A DNA stretch of 10,443 nucleotides from DYMC01 sp035406705 (GTDB lineage Bacteria > Verrucomicrobiota > Lentisphaeria > Victivallales > GWF2-50-93): the NCBI GenBank assembly GCA_964426675.1, contig CAYRRM010000060.1, positions 1-10,443 of the forward strand. The letters are read 5' to 3'. The position numbers and the translations under genes are program-made. Of the stretch, positions 1 to 7,874 are shown one piece after another; the first letter of the stretch is position 1, and each line of letters opens with the position of its first letter. The notes beneath the pieces were generated by a model. That model was not told where the DNA came from. It did no database searches and saw only the letters and a list, made by a program, of their open reading frames with translations.

Positions 1-3000
1 TGTATTAACCGTATTCCCCGTTATCGGCGTTGAAAGTTTTATTCCGGAATATACTGCATTATCTATCGGATATGTTATCGTTATCTGCGGACCTGTTATG
101 TCATATGTAAATGTGTATGTTGAGTATATTGTTGTTACATTGCCTGCATAATCATTTGCCCTTGCTTCTATTGTGTATACCGTGTCATCTTTAAGTATTG
201 ATGATGGTATCTGATAGTAATAGCTCGTCGGCCCTAACTTGGTCCCATTAAGCCATGTGTTTGCATCTGTAGTCCACCCGCTTCCATCATAATAATACTT
301 CGGTGCTGTACCTGTGCTTATTCTTACCTCGCCATAGTTAAAGCCTGCAAGGTTCTCACTTACATCTACATAAACCCTGTCTATCGTTTTCAATGCTGAT
401 GCCGTTGGACTCGTTATCGTTACACTCGGAGGCATGTCATCAACTATGAAATTGACTGTAGTATATACAACCTGCCAGTTACCTTCACCGCTTCCGTCAA
501 CCTTTCTTGTAGCATCCATTGATTTTGCTTCAAGCCGATATTCTCTATCACCAGCAGGCCATGAGACATCGGGGACATAAAGCCATGCACCTGAACCTGA
601 AGCATCCTGCCACCTGTTTGATTCAGCATAAGCACCAGAACTAAAGCCAATAGTTGGGCCTAACCAGTAATAGGTATCTCCATTAAAAAGATAGCTTAAT
701 GAAATCTGAGTTTTTTCTGCACCTGCATTATTTGATGAATAATATGAATCTGTTGCAACACCGTAAAATCTTGAGTTTGTTGCAGATTTTCCTATATCCG
801 ATGATTTATATCTTCCACTTACACCATCGCCATCATCTGAAGGAAGTGTTATTGAAGTTGTAGGTGGATATCTATCAACGGTGATTGTTATAGATGATAT
901 ACCCAAAGCAAATGTATCCTGTATATTTCCGGCAACATCTTCAGCTCTTATTAAAAGAACATACTTATATCCTCCAGCCATAGCAGTATTAAGTGATGCA
1001 GGTGAATATATCCAGCTTGTAGCATTCGAACTTAAAAAGCCATTTACACCATTTTGAATCTCTATCCAGCTTGGTGATGACTGAAGCACATTAAAATTAT
1101 TACCATCAAACCACAAGGCAGGAGAGCCAAGTTGCTGTATTGCTATTTTAACCTTTGAGTTTTTACCATTATCAGAAGCGACTCCTTTTATGTACGGTAC
1201 ATCGTTTAAAACAACAGAACCATTCGGTATTTGAATCTGAGCTGTTGGACTTGTTTTATCTATTGTGAAAGCTAAGTAAGGGGAAGGATATGTTTTTACC
1301 CTTCCTGCTTTATCAGTAACTCTTACCTGAACCTCGTATGTCTTATCATTTTCAAAAACAGGAAGTCCTGTATTTAATATCCACTGCTCATTATTTGAGT
1401 TGAAAAAGCCATCAACAGGATTTGCGCTAAGCCATGTAGAAACACTCACCCAGTTACTTCCATCCCAGAATGAACTCTGACTTGCTGTTGAAATTCTAAC
1501 CTCAACCTTTGTAACTATTCCATCACCAATATCAGTAGCAACTCCATATATACTTGGAACATCTTTTTCATACTCAGCATTTGGCTCGGTCAAAGCTATT
1601 GACGGGTCATCACCATCTATATAGAAAAATCTCTCTTCATAAGGTGTTGTTTCAAGAGTAGCATCAGCGGCAGCTCTAACTTTTATACTGAATTTGTTCG
1701 TTCCAGCAGGCCATATTCCATTTACATCTTTTGTCCAATCACTGCCAGTAATAGAATCCACCCCAAAAAAGCCACATGTAGATTGTCCAACAACATAAGT
1801 ATCATCACTGCATCCTGCAAGATATACTGATGTGGAAACCCATGTGTTTGATGTTGAAATCCATACAGTTCCATTTGTTTCATTTATTATTCTTATCTGA
1901 ACAGTAGTAGCCGCCTCAAGTGTACCTGTTATAGTATTTAAATCAGTTGGCCTGTAATAAGGAACCCCTGCAGCGGGAATTGTTATATATGACTCAGGCA
2001 TAGGAGTAAGCTTCTGTATCTCAATATATGAAGACTGAACAGGTGGTTGAGTATAATTTGACTGACCGGGAAAAGATGTTTTATTTCCAACCTTATCCAT
2101 TGCTCTTGCAAATATTCTGTATTTCTGATTATTTGAAAAAACCGGTATTGATGAACCTGTCACAACCCAGTTAACAGGATTTGAAGTAGTGGTTGATGCC
2201 TCAATAAATGCAGAATCAGGTGGTGGATTTATACTATCACCAAGCTCCCAGTTACCATTTAAAGGATTCCACCATTTTCCAGCAGTCACACTGTAATAAG
2301 CAACATGAACATGTTTTACTCCACTTCCTGTATCAGAAGCTATGCCTGATATCTGAGTTAGAGCATAAACATTATACTGGTTAGGTATCTGAATTGTAGC
2401 AGATGGAGTTCCTTTATCAACCCTGAATTTTATCTCATTTCTACCATTTTCAAAAAATGACTCTATATTTGGTTTTGGTGAATTTGTCTCATCAAGAGTA
2501 TCATCAAGACCTCTCACCCTTATTCTATATTCTCTTCCATCAATAGCCTGAGTCATTAAAGCTGATGTATTATATCCGTAAGTGCTACCCACAACCTGGC
2601 TCATATCCTTCCATGTTCCTGCAGTACCACAAGTACCAGAAAAATCAGTTCCATTCCAGCATGTTAACAACTGCTCGTCCCTTACCTCAATCTGCATATT
2701 ACTTATACTTCCACCTGAGGCAAAGCCTGATGTAGGATTATCAACAGCATATGCGGTTATATTTCCAAGCTCATAACCGGGTTCTACACTGAAATACTGA
2801 TTATTAACTGGCGCCGTTACTGTTGATGATGGCGGAAGAATTTCATAAACAAAACTTCTTTTAAGTGTAGTAGAGGATTCTATATTCCTGTATGAAGAGT
2901 CCGGTTTATTTACATTGTCCTGAGACCACGAATATATGTCAAATTTATCTACATTCGGCACTCCGCTCCAAAAACCGCCCATACTCTGATGAGACCAGCT

Positions 3001-4770
3001 TGTAAGCCCAGCCTGACACGGATCATTTCTTGTTGCCTGCCAGCCAAGAGCAGTTCCATTCCACCACTTTCCATCAGATGCTCTCTGAATACCTATACAG
3101 ATCTGGTTTAAACCAGCTTGCCTTGTAGTATCAGGTTGATCTACAGCAGTACCTGATATATTTGTAAAGTTTGCTGAATATCTTGCGCCAGATGATGGGC
3201 TTGTCACACTCGTAAGCGGAGCATCTTTATCATATTTAAACACCACGGTAGAATAACTCAATGTATAATTTCCTGCATTATCAACTGAGCGCACAATTAA
3301 AGTGTATTCTTCACCGCTAATCCATTTACCATTATTATAAACCTCAGAAGTAAGCCAGACGGAGTAATCAGTTGTTGTGGTTGTTGCAATATTCCAAATA
3401 GCATCAGTCTGACTAACCCAGTTTTTGCTCGTGCTATCCCACTTATAAAGTGGCGGATATTCTAACCTGTATTCAACATGATTTATACCAGCATTTAAGT
3501 TATCCTTGTCAGTCGTTCCTTTTATATCAACAATTGAATTAAGCCCGTATGCACCAGTTGAAGGATATGTTATCCATTGATTGGGTGGGAGATTATCATA
3601 ATAAAAATATCCATTAATTAACGGTGATGCGGCAGTCCCAGTTGAATTTTGAGCAGCATCAATAACATATGACTTTACACCATACCAGAAACCTGTTTTA
3701 TAATTAGTGGAAACATTAATATTAAAATCATAAGGGTCAGAAGAAGGAGCAAAAACTGACGAAACATAATTTGGACTTCCACTTGCACAACTGCTTCCAA
3801 TTTTATCAATTCCACCTTGTTCATAAACGCAGTAATAAACAGTTCTATTGCCTATAACATTATCTTTTACGTTATCAATCGTTCTTATAACAAGGTTACT
3901 AAAATTGTTAAGCCATATCCTACTTGGGTTATTGTAATCATTCATCAGAGTTGGAGGATTAATAAGTGTTGCAGTTGGAGGTGTTATATCGTAATAAAAA
4001 TTTCTTGCTGAGGATGTTGATGAATGTTGATCAACACCCCAGAACATATCTCCAGCTCTTAAATAAAACTGATATTGTCTTCCATCCGTAAAAGCTGGAA
4101 GTTTTAATGAACCACTTTGCGTTATCTGCCAGTTAACTATTTTATTTGAGCACTCACCACCACTGCAAGTGAAATTTGTTGGAATAACTTCAGGGATTTT
4201 TAAAACATAAAACCATGTTGTTGAGCCAAGCCAGCTTCCAACCCCATCCCAGTAAAGGTCATTGCCATTACCAAAAATATTATCAAAAGAATCAATCAAC
4301 TGAATTTGAACAAATTTAACACCTGAAAGCAAATCGCTTACAGAACCATCAAATGAATCAATGAAATTATAGCTTGAATTTGCTGCAGGTTTATTAATAG
4401 AAAGTGTTGGAGGTGTTTTATCTATCTTAAAAATCACAGGTGATGAAGGAAGAGAAAATCCTCTGTCATTTGTCCTTCCTCTTCCCTCAAGTTTTAGTTC
4501 AACACCATCCGGCTGTGCAATACTGTTATTAGGTAAGGAAGAATAATTCCAATTTGCTCCACCACTTGCTCCAAGCCACTGCTCACCATTTATGGCAGGA
4601 TTAACATAACCTGTTCCATTCCATTCATAACCGTTATCGGTTCTTGTAATTCTTAGCTGAGAATTTAAAAGTGTTTGACCAACATTAGGTGAAAAAGAGG
4701 CAGTTCCGTTAATACCTGCAATTCCCGAGGAATAATAAACCGGTTCAACAGGATAAGTTATATTTGCAGA
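1..4770 (-). repeat. Array of about 13 Ig-like modules inside the giant gene
   Basis: Module starts, marked by a Pro-rich turn then T-I-x-x-P, fall near 4770, 4410, 3985, 3585, 3220, 2840, 2410, 2000, 1610, 1250, 870, 430 and 100. The period is about 350-450 bp (roughly 115-145 residues). Most modules carry an aromatic-W/F/Y-[N/D]-G signature followed by another Trp (KWWNGT, SFWDGS, YYYDGS, YEWNGT), an inner G-x-A-x-D step and a final R-A-x-D-x-A-G-N strand. Sequences between modules are well diverged, so this is an old protein-level repeat, not a recent DNA tandem. The exact Ig-like family cannot be assigned by eye. Confidence 0.8.
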
Positions 4771-6399
4771 AGGAACAGTTATAGTAACGACACCAACTCC
4801 ATATACCTCTCTTGCATCATAGTTTGAAACCACAATATCTACCGGTCCAGCTGAAACTGACTGATCAACCTTTATATGAGCATATATCCGATTTGAACTT
4901 ACATATGTAATACTTGTAATTGTTATCCCTTCTACAGGAACACCATTTCTTTCAAAAGAAACACCGGGGTTTGGGTTTGTTAAAAAATTACCTCCATTTA
5001 TCTGAATATCGTATGTTGGATCAGTTGTAGCATCCTCAATACCTGCACCTATACCAACAGTTGAAGGCGATGCTGAACTAAATGTAGGATTTGGATTAGA
5101 TGATATAGGTACTCTTTTAAACTTAACATTACCACCAACATCAGTATACAAAAGACCAAGCGGATAAGGGTCTTGTGTAGAATAAGAAAGTACCGGTTGA
5201 ACTCCATCTGATACAAGAAGATATGGAGAACCCCACGAAGCAGGAGTATTACCAGGTGTAAAAAGAGCACTTTCAATAGCCATTAAGTTTGAGTCAGTAG
5301 ATTCAAAAACGACAAAAAGTTTTGACTGTGATGTTGAAGGGTAATGAATAACAGCAATAGATACCTGATTTGCCTGCCATGTCCCAGATATTGTTATTTC
5401 GGTTCCAACACCATTTGCTGAAGAACATGACCTGTACTGTATAAGCCCATCAGTAATTCTTGAAACAATTGCATGAAGTCTTCCACCTGAATCAACAACA
5501 GCAGAAACATTTTTTCTATCATCTAAAACAGCACTACCTGTATTTAAAGCATTATTGAAAAAAGTAGCAGATATTTGAGTTGAAGTTAAAGACTCATTTA
5601 CCCTATATAGTGTTATATCCCTACCATTAGCACTTTCTGAAAAAGCCCAAACCTCAGTTGCAGTTCCACCATGAGGGACAACCACACTAAAAGACAGATA
5701 TCTATCACTTTCACGCCCACCAATTTCTATATGGATATTCTGTATATCAACATTGTTTATAGAATTTGAATTTGCGATTAAACCAGTATAATCATATCCA
5801 CCTGCTGATGACTCACCACCCGGAGTATAAATAAAGACATAACCGTTTGAGTTTTGAGTAATTGATGGTGATGCTCCGGTATTTGCCTCATTAATCATAT
5901 CCTCATCAGCATTAGATGGTGTTGTTCCTTCATCAAGGTCGGGAGTATAATAAGAACCAGCCCAATCTATTGAGCCATCACTCTGAAGCCTTCCCCTTCT
6001 AACATGCATTGTCATATCAGCATTGGAAAGCTCACCGTTTCCACTTGGTCCAACCACAACAAACACATAACTTGAAACAGCGTTATACCATACAGATGGA
6101 GCATTACCGTATCCTGAGCCACCAGTCCCTGAAAATATTTTCTGTGGAGCTGACCATGAGCCGGGAGTTCCTGTTGGTGAATATGACCATACCGGCTCAC
6201 CTGAGTCATCACTGAAAAACACCCAGTAACCCCATGATGGGTTGTAAACTATTTTTCTCTGAGTTCCAAAAACTGTACTACCACTCCCAATAATAGCATC
6301 AGCGGAATAAAGATCACTGACAAAAAGAGTAAAGAAGAAGAATACAAAAGGTATATTCTTAAATAAAGATAGTAATCTTTTTTTACTCAATTGAATCAT
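1..6399 (-). CDS. Giant secreted multi-domain Ig-like repeat protein (3' end outside window)
   Basis: I read all 2133 codons in register and found no stop; the gene leaves the window at base 1, so the C-terminus is unseen. The ATG at 6399 follows TAGG-TTTT and lies five bases after the HEAT gene stop. Residues 1-35 form a signal peptide: basic start (KKR), a Phe-rich core around 18-27, and an Ala-rich cleavage zone (YSADA). Residues ~36-430 are Trp/Gly/Ser-rich strands resembling a BNR/sialidase-like beta-propeller. Residues ~438-538 look like an IPT/TIG domain (INGGNF, GVSF, AGPVDIVVSN). From ~545 about 13 Ig-like modules follow, each opening with a PP-T-hydrophobic-P turn and ending in R-A-x-D-x-A-G-N and F-x-Y/I-D. 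No transmembrane segment appears after the signal. It is probably an exported surface adhesin, stalk or matrix protein; ligand and anchoring cannot be told. Confident on ORF and export, not on function. Confidence 0.9.
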   Translation of the reverse strand, partial: MIQLSKKRLLSLFKNIPFVFFFFTLFVSDLYSADAIIGSGSTVFGTQRKIVYNPSWGYWVFFSDDSGEPVWSYSPTGTPGSWSAPQKIFSGTGGSGYGNAPSVWYNAVSSYVFVVVGPSGNGELSNADMTMHVRRGRLQSDGSIDWAGSYYTPDLDEGTTPSNADEDMINEANTGASPSITQNSNGYVFIYTPGGESSAGGYDYTGLIANSNSINNVDIQNIHIEIGGRESDRYLSFSVVVPHGGTATEVWAFSESANGRDITLYRVNESLTSTQISATFFNNALNTGSAVLDDRKNVSAVVDSGGRLHAIVSRITDGLIQYRSCSSANGVGTEITISGTWQANQVSIAVIHYPSTSQSKLFVVFESTDSNLMAIESALFTPGNTPASWGSPYLLVSDGVQPVLSYSTQDPYPLGLLYTDVGGNVKFKRVPISSNPNPTFSSASPSTVGIGAGIEDATTDPTYDIQINGGNFLTNPNPGVSFERNGVPVEGITITSITYVSSNRIYAHIKVDQSVSAGPVDIVVSNYDAREVYGVGVVTITVPSANITYPVEPVYYSSGIAGINGTASFSPNVGQTLLNSQLRITRTDNGYEWNGTGYVNPAINGEQWLGASGGANWNYSSLPNNSIAQPDGVELKLEGRGRTNDRGFSLPSSPVIFKIDKTPPTLSINKPAANSSYNFIDSFDGSVSDLLSGVKFVQIQLIDSFDNIFGNGNDLYWDGVGSWLGSTTWFYVLKIPEVIPTNFTCSGGECSNKIVNWQITQSGSLKLPAFTDGRQYQFYLRAGDMFWGVDQHSSTSSARNFYYDITPPTATLINPPTLMNDYNNPSRIWLNNFSNLVIRTIDNVKDNVIGNRTVYYCVYEQGGIDKIGSSCASGSPNYVSSVFAPSSDPYDFNINVSTNYKTGFWYGVKSYVIDAAQNSTGTAASPLINGYFYYDNLPPNQWITYPSTGAYGLNSIVDIKGTTDKDNLNAGINHVEYRLEYPPLYKWDSTSKNWVSQTDAIWNIATTTTTDYSVWLTSEVYNNGKWISGEEYTLIVRSVDNAGNYTLSYSTVVFKYDKDAPLTSVTSPSSGARYSANFTNISGTAVDQPDTTRQAGLNQICIGIQRASDGKWWNGTALGWQATRNDPCQAGLTSWSHQSMGGFWSGVPNVDKFDIYSWSQDNVNKPDSSYRNIESSTTLKRSFVYEILPPSSTVTAPVNNQYFSVEPGYELGNITAYAVDNPTSGFASGGSISNMQIEVRDEQLLTCWNGTDFSGTCGTAGTWKDMSQVVGSTYGYNTSALMTQAIDGREYRIRVRGLDDTLDETNSPKPNIESFFENGRNEIKFRVDKGTPSATIQIPNQYNVYALTQISGIASDTGSGVKHVHVAYYSVTAGKWWNPLNGNWELGDSINPPPDSAFIEASTTTSNPVNWVVTGSSIPVFSNNQKYRIFARAMDKVGNKTSFPGQSNYTQPPVQSSYIEIQKLTPMPESYITIPAAGVPYYRPTDLNTITGTLEAATTVQIRIINETNGTVWISTSNTWVSTSVYLAGCSDDTYVVGQSTCGFFGVDSITGSDWTKDVNGIWPAGTNKFSIKVRAAADATLETTPYEERFFYIDGDDPSIALTEPNAEYEKDVPSIYGVATDIGDGIVTKVEVRISTASQSSFWDGSNWVSVSTWLSANPVDGFFNSNNEQWILNTGLPVFENDKTYEVQVRVTDKAGRVKTYPSPYLAFTIDKTSPTAQIQIPNGSVVLNDVPYIKGVASDNGKNSKVKIAIQQLGSPALWFDGNNFNVLQSSPSWIEIQNGVNGFLSSNATSWIYSPASLNTAMAGGYKYVLLIRAEDVAGNIQDTFALGISSITITVDRYPPTTSITLPSDDGDGVSGRYKSSDIGKSATNSRFYGVATDSYYSSNNAGAEKTQISLSYLFNGDTYYWLGPTIGFSSGAYAESNRWQDASGSGAWLYVPDVSWPAGDREYRLEAKSMDATRKVDGSGEGNWQVVYTTVNFIVDDMPPSVTITSPTASALKTIDRVYVDVSENLAGFNYGEVRISTGTAPKYYYDGSGWTTDANTWLNGTKLGPTSYYYQIPSSILKDDTVYTIEARANDYAGNVTTIYSTYTFTYDITGPQITITYPIDNAVYSGIKLSTPITGNTVNT
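4786..5088 (-). other. IPT/TIG-like domain within the giant protein
   Basis: Residues ~438-538 show the order typical of IPT/TIG folds: a Ser/Pro-rich opening (F-S-S-A-S-P-S), then I-N-G-G-N-F-L, N-P-x-x-G-V-S-F, N-G-V-P-V, a strand with I-T-S-I-T-Y-V-S, and a closing A-G-P-V-D-I-V-V-S-N. It separates the propeller-like head from the Ig-like array and probably serves as a hinge or a further stalk unit. The assignment rests on motif order seen by eye. Confidence 0.65.
5104..6294 (-). other. N-terminal beta-propeller-like region of the giant protein
   Basis: Residues ~36-430 are made of recurring strands such as YWVFFSDD, NGYVFIYTPGG, GRLHAIVSR, LFVVFES and LGLLYTDVGG, alternating with Gly/Ser/Asn loops. 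This is the texture of BNR/sialidase-like propellers. No complete Asp box (S-x-D-x-G-x-x-W) is evident, so an enzymatic sialidase role is not supported. As the most distal part of the mature protein it is the likeliest ligand-binding head; that is inference. Confidence 0.5.
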
Positions 6400-6404
6400 A
6401 AAAC

Positions 6405-7097
6405 CTATTTTTTCTTTTTCCTTTCTACCTCAATAACTTTTATCACATTTGATGCCATATTCCTTATATTCTCATCCTTTGATGATGTCAAAAGCGTTTT
6501 CAAAGAATTTACTGCCTTTGTTGTTCTTATCTTATAAAGCGAATCAAAAGCACTTCTTATAATCTGCTCATTTTTTTCTGTATTTATAATCTTTACAAGA
6601 CCATCAACACAGTTTGGATTTTTCATCTCACCACATGTTATAACAGCCTGCCATCTTATCTTCTCGTTTTTATTTGAAAGCACACCTAAAACAGCATTTC
6701 TTGCCTTTGTATGTGTTGAATACTCAACAATGCTTGAAAGCGATGCTAAGATAAGCTCCTCATCCTCGCTCTTTAAATTAGATATAAGCTCATCCAAAAC
6801 ATCGCTGTCTTTTGTCTTGGCAAGCTCTCTTAAAGCGTTTTCTCTTGTCACGCTGTCCCTTTCATTTTTTAAAATATCCCTCAGCATTTTCTTTTTTTCA
6901 TTTTTATCTAATTTAACCTCACCCTTTTTAATTTTTTCAACAACCTCTCTTTTTTCCTTAAAATCCATACCTCCGCTTGTATCCTGAGCAAACCCTGAGT
7001 GACCTACGAGGTTACTTAAAATCAAAAACACTAAAAAACAACCCGCATGGTTATTTAAAATTCTTTTCATCTTTTCTATCACTTCTTTTTCATCCAT
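6405..7097 (-). CDS. Exported HEAT-repeat protein with MNT-like extra N-terminus
   Basis: From the ATG at 7097 the product is 230 residues; from the in-frame ATG at 7070 (Met10) it is 221. Residues 10-38 form a normal signal peptide (MKRIL, hydrophobic core CFLVFLILSNLV, GFAQ cleavage zone). Residues ~80-225 are paired amphipathic helices of HEAT/PBS-lyase-like type (ENALRELAKTKDSDVLDEL, RWQAVITCGEMKNPNCVDGL, RSAFDSLYKIRTTKAVNSL), a scaffold for protein contacts. The tail is very basic. The upstream ATG has the better ribosome site (GGAGAG-AGTTT), whereas Met10 has only AGAAAAG, yet residues 1-9 (MDEKEVIEK) are acidic, odd before a signal peptide, and match the start of the MNT proteins nearby. 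The stop lies five bases before the giant gene, so the two are probably co-translated and may act together outside the cytoplasm. Confidence 0.85.
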   Translation of the reverse strand: MDEKEVIEKMKRILNNHAGCFLVFLILSNLVGHSGFAQDTSGGMDFKEKREVVEKIKKGEVKLDKNEKKKMLRDILKNERDSVTRENALRELAKTKDSDVLDELISNLKSEDEELILASLSSIVEYSTHTKARNAVLGVLSNKNEKIRWQAVITCGEMKNPNCVDGLVKIINTEKNEQIIRSAFDSLYKIRTTKAVNSLKTLLTSSKDENIRNMASNVIKVIEVERKKKK

Positions 7098-7103
7098 AAA
7101 CTC
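7068..7103 (-). repeat. MNT-like start block at the head of the HEAT-repeat gene
   Basis: By hand alignment 30 of 36 bases match 7815-7850. It covers the last bases of the leader, the ATG and nine codons (MDEKEVIEK against MNEKEAIEK, seven of nine residues the same). It ends exactly at the Met that opens the signal peptide. Confidence 0.6.
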
Positions 7104-7137
7104 TCTCCAACCTTCTATTCTTCACTCCACACTTCTA

Positions 7138-7518
7138 TTATTCCATCTTCTTCATCACAAACTCTTTTACAAACTTAGCTTTTTCAATAGCCTCTTTTGC
7201 CTCTTCAACAGTTGGAATATAAAAATATTCAGGATATCTAAGCTCTGTTGCATAAACACTCAGCTTTATTATCCCCTTATCATTCAATACTTCAAAATCT
7301 CTGTCCCGGCTCATACACAGTTTCAATAACTCTGCTATATCATGCGTTTTTCTGAACTCTATCTTTTTAATTACAAGATATGCCTTTAAATATTTTTCAA
7401 CAGCTTGTTGAGAATGGAAACAGATAACATCGGTTACAGGTTCTTTTTCAAAAAGCATTATCTCAGCGGCTTTAAGATCATTATCTGCTTTCAAAATCCA
7501 TTTTTTTATCTCATCCAT
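7138..7518 (-). CDS. HEPN domain protein (partner of MNT at 7506-7844)
   Basis: This 126-residue all-helical protein fits the HEPN family (PF05168 type). It has an N-terminal W-x-x-K-A-D-N-D-L helix, the hallmark CFHSQQAVEKYLKA (residues 33-46), then RKTHDIAELL (56-65) and ELRYPEY (92-98). HEPN proteins paired with MNT nucleotidyltransferases are usually RNase-type toxins or toxin-like effectors. A canonical R-x4-6-H catalytic motif is not evident; only R56-K-T-H59 is present, so RNase activity is uncertain. The start overlaps the end of the MNT gene by 13 bp and has GGAGG about nine bases upstream, giving coupled translation. Its C-terminal KAKFVKEFVMKK is identical to that of the HEPN at 9171-9551. 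Its stop is followed at once by a second stop (TAA TAG). Confidence 0.9.
   Translation of the reverse strand: MDEIKKWILKADNDLKAAEIMLFEKEPVTDVICFHSQQAVEKYLKAYLVIKKIEFRKTHDIAELLKLCMSRDRDFEVLNDKGIIKLSVYATELRYPEYFYIPTVEEAKEAIEKAKFVKEFVMKKME
7148..7176 (-). repeat. Identical HEPN 3' block, copy 1
   Basis: These 29 bases are identical to 9184-9212 and encode the K-F-V-K-E-F-V-M-K-K region at the C-terminal end of the HEPN. The genes between these 3' blocks and the shared MNT 5' blocks are much more diverged. Confidence 0.8.
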
Positions 7519-7844
7519 ATATTTATCCCTTCCCTCCGGGCATAGTAAGATATAAAGCCAATAGAGTCTTTATATCTTTCAGCATCATCCTCTGACCTTA
7601 TAATTATGTCATTTGGAATATCCATAAGGGCAAGCCTCCACTTTATCTTTGAGATAAGCTCTGCAGTTCTATCAAAACTCAACTTATCTCTCACAACAAC
7701 ATAAACATCCCAGTCACTGTCTTTTTTTGAATCACCCCTTGCTCTTGAGCCAAAAAGAATTATCTTTAAAACATCAATATCTTCTTTTTTACACTCCTCA
7801 AGGATAACACTTTTTATCTTCTCTATCGCCTCTTTCTCATTCAT
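7506..7844 (-). CDS. MNT-type minimal nucleotidyltransferase
   Basis: This 112-residue protein has the DNA polymerase beta-like nucleotidyltransferase signature: G32-S33 in ILFGSRARGD, then SDWDVYVVV with D44 and D46, and a third carboxylate at D79 (PNDIII). The metal-binding triad is therefore intact. In known MNT/HEPN systems the MNT is the antitoxin and may inactivate the HEPN by adding AMP; that is family knowledge, not shown here. ATG at 7844 is preceded by AGAGGAG-TTT. It lies 30 bp after the AbiEii-like gene and overlaps the HEPN start. Its first codons and leader match those of the MNT at 9536-9874 almost exactly (44 of 45 bases), while the rest of the gene is more diverged. Confidence 0.92.
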   Translation of the reverse strand: MNEKEAIEKIKSVILEECKKEDIDVLKIILFGSRARGDSKKDSDWDVYVVVRDKLSFDRTAELISKIKWRLALMDIPNDIIIRSEDDAERYKDSIGFISYYARREGINIWMR

Positions 7845-7860
7845 AAACTCCTCTACGCCT
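7816..7860 (-). repeat. Shared MNT start-plus-leader block, copy 2
   Basis: This is the partner of 9846-9890, with one difference at 7848. A weaker third copy of the same block (30 of 36 bases against 7815-7850) lies at 7068-7103, at the start of the HEAT-repeat gene. Confidence 0.8.
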
Positions 7861-7874
7861 CCACACCTCTCTAA

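Noticed and set aside
444..6215. Short open frames on both strands at 444-650, 2582-2776, 3817-4011, 5049-5276 and 6009-6215
   Set aside because: All lie inside the uninterrupted 2133-codon frame, have low-complexity translations and lack ribosome sites; they are shadows.
6730..6987. 85-codon plus-strand frame
   Set aside because: It is the Ser/Leu/Phe-rich antisense of the Lys/Glu-rich HEAT-repeat gene and has no supporting signals.
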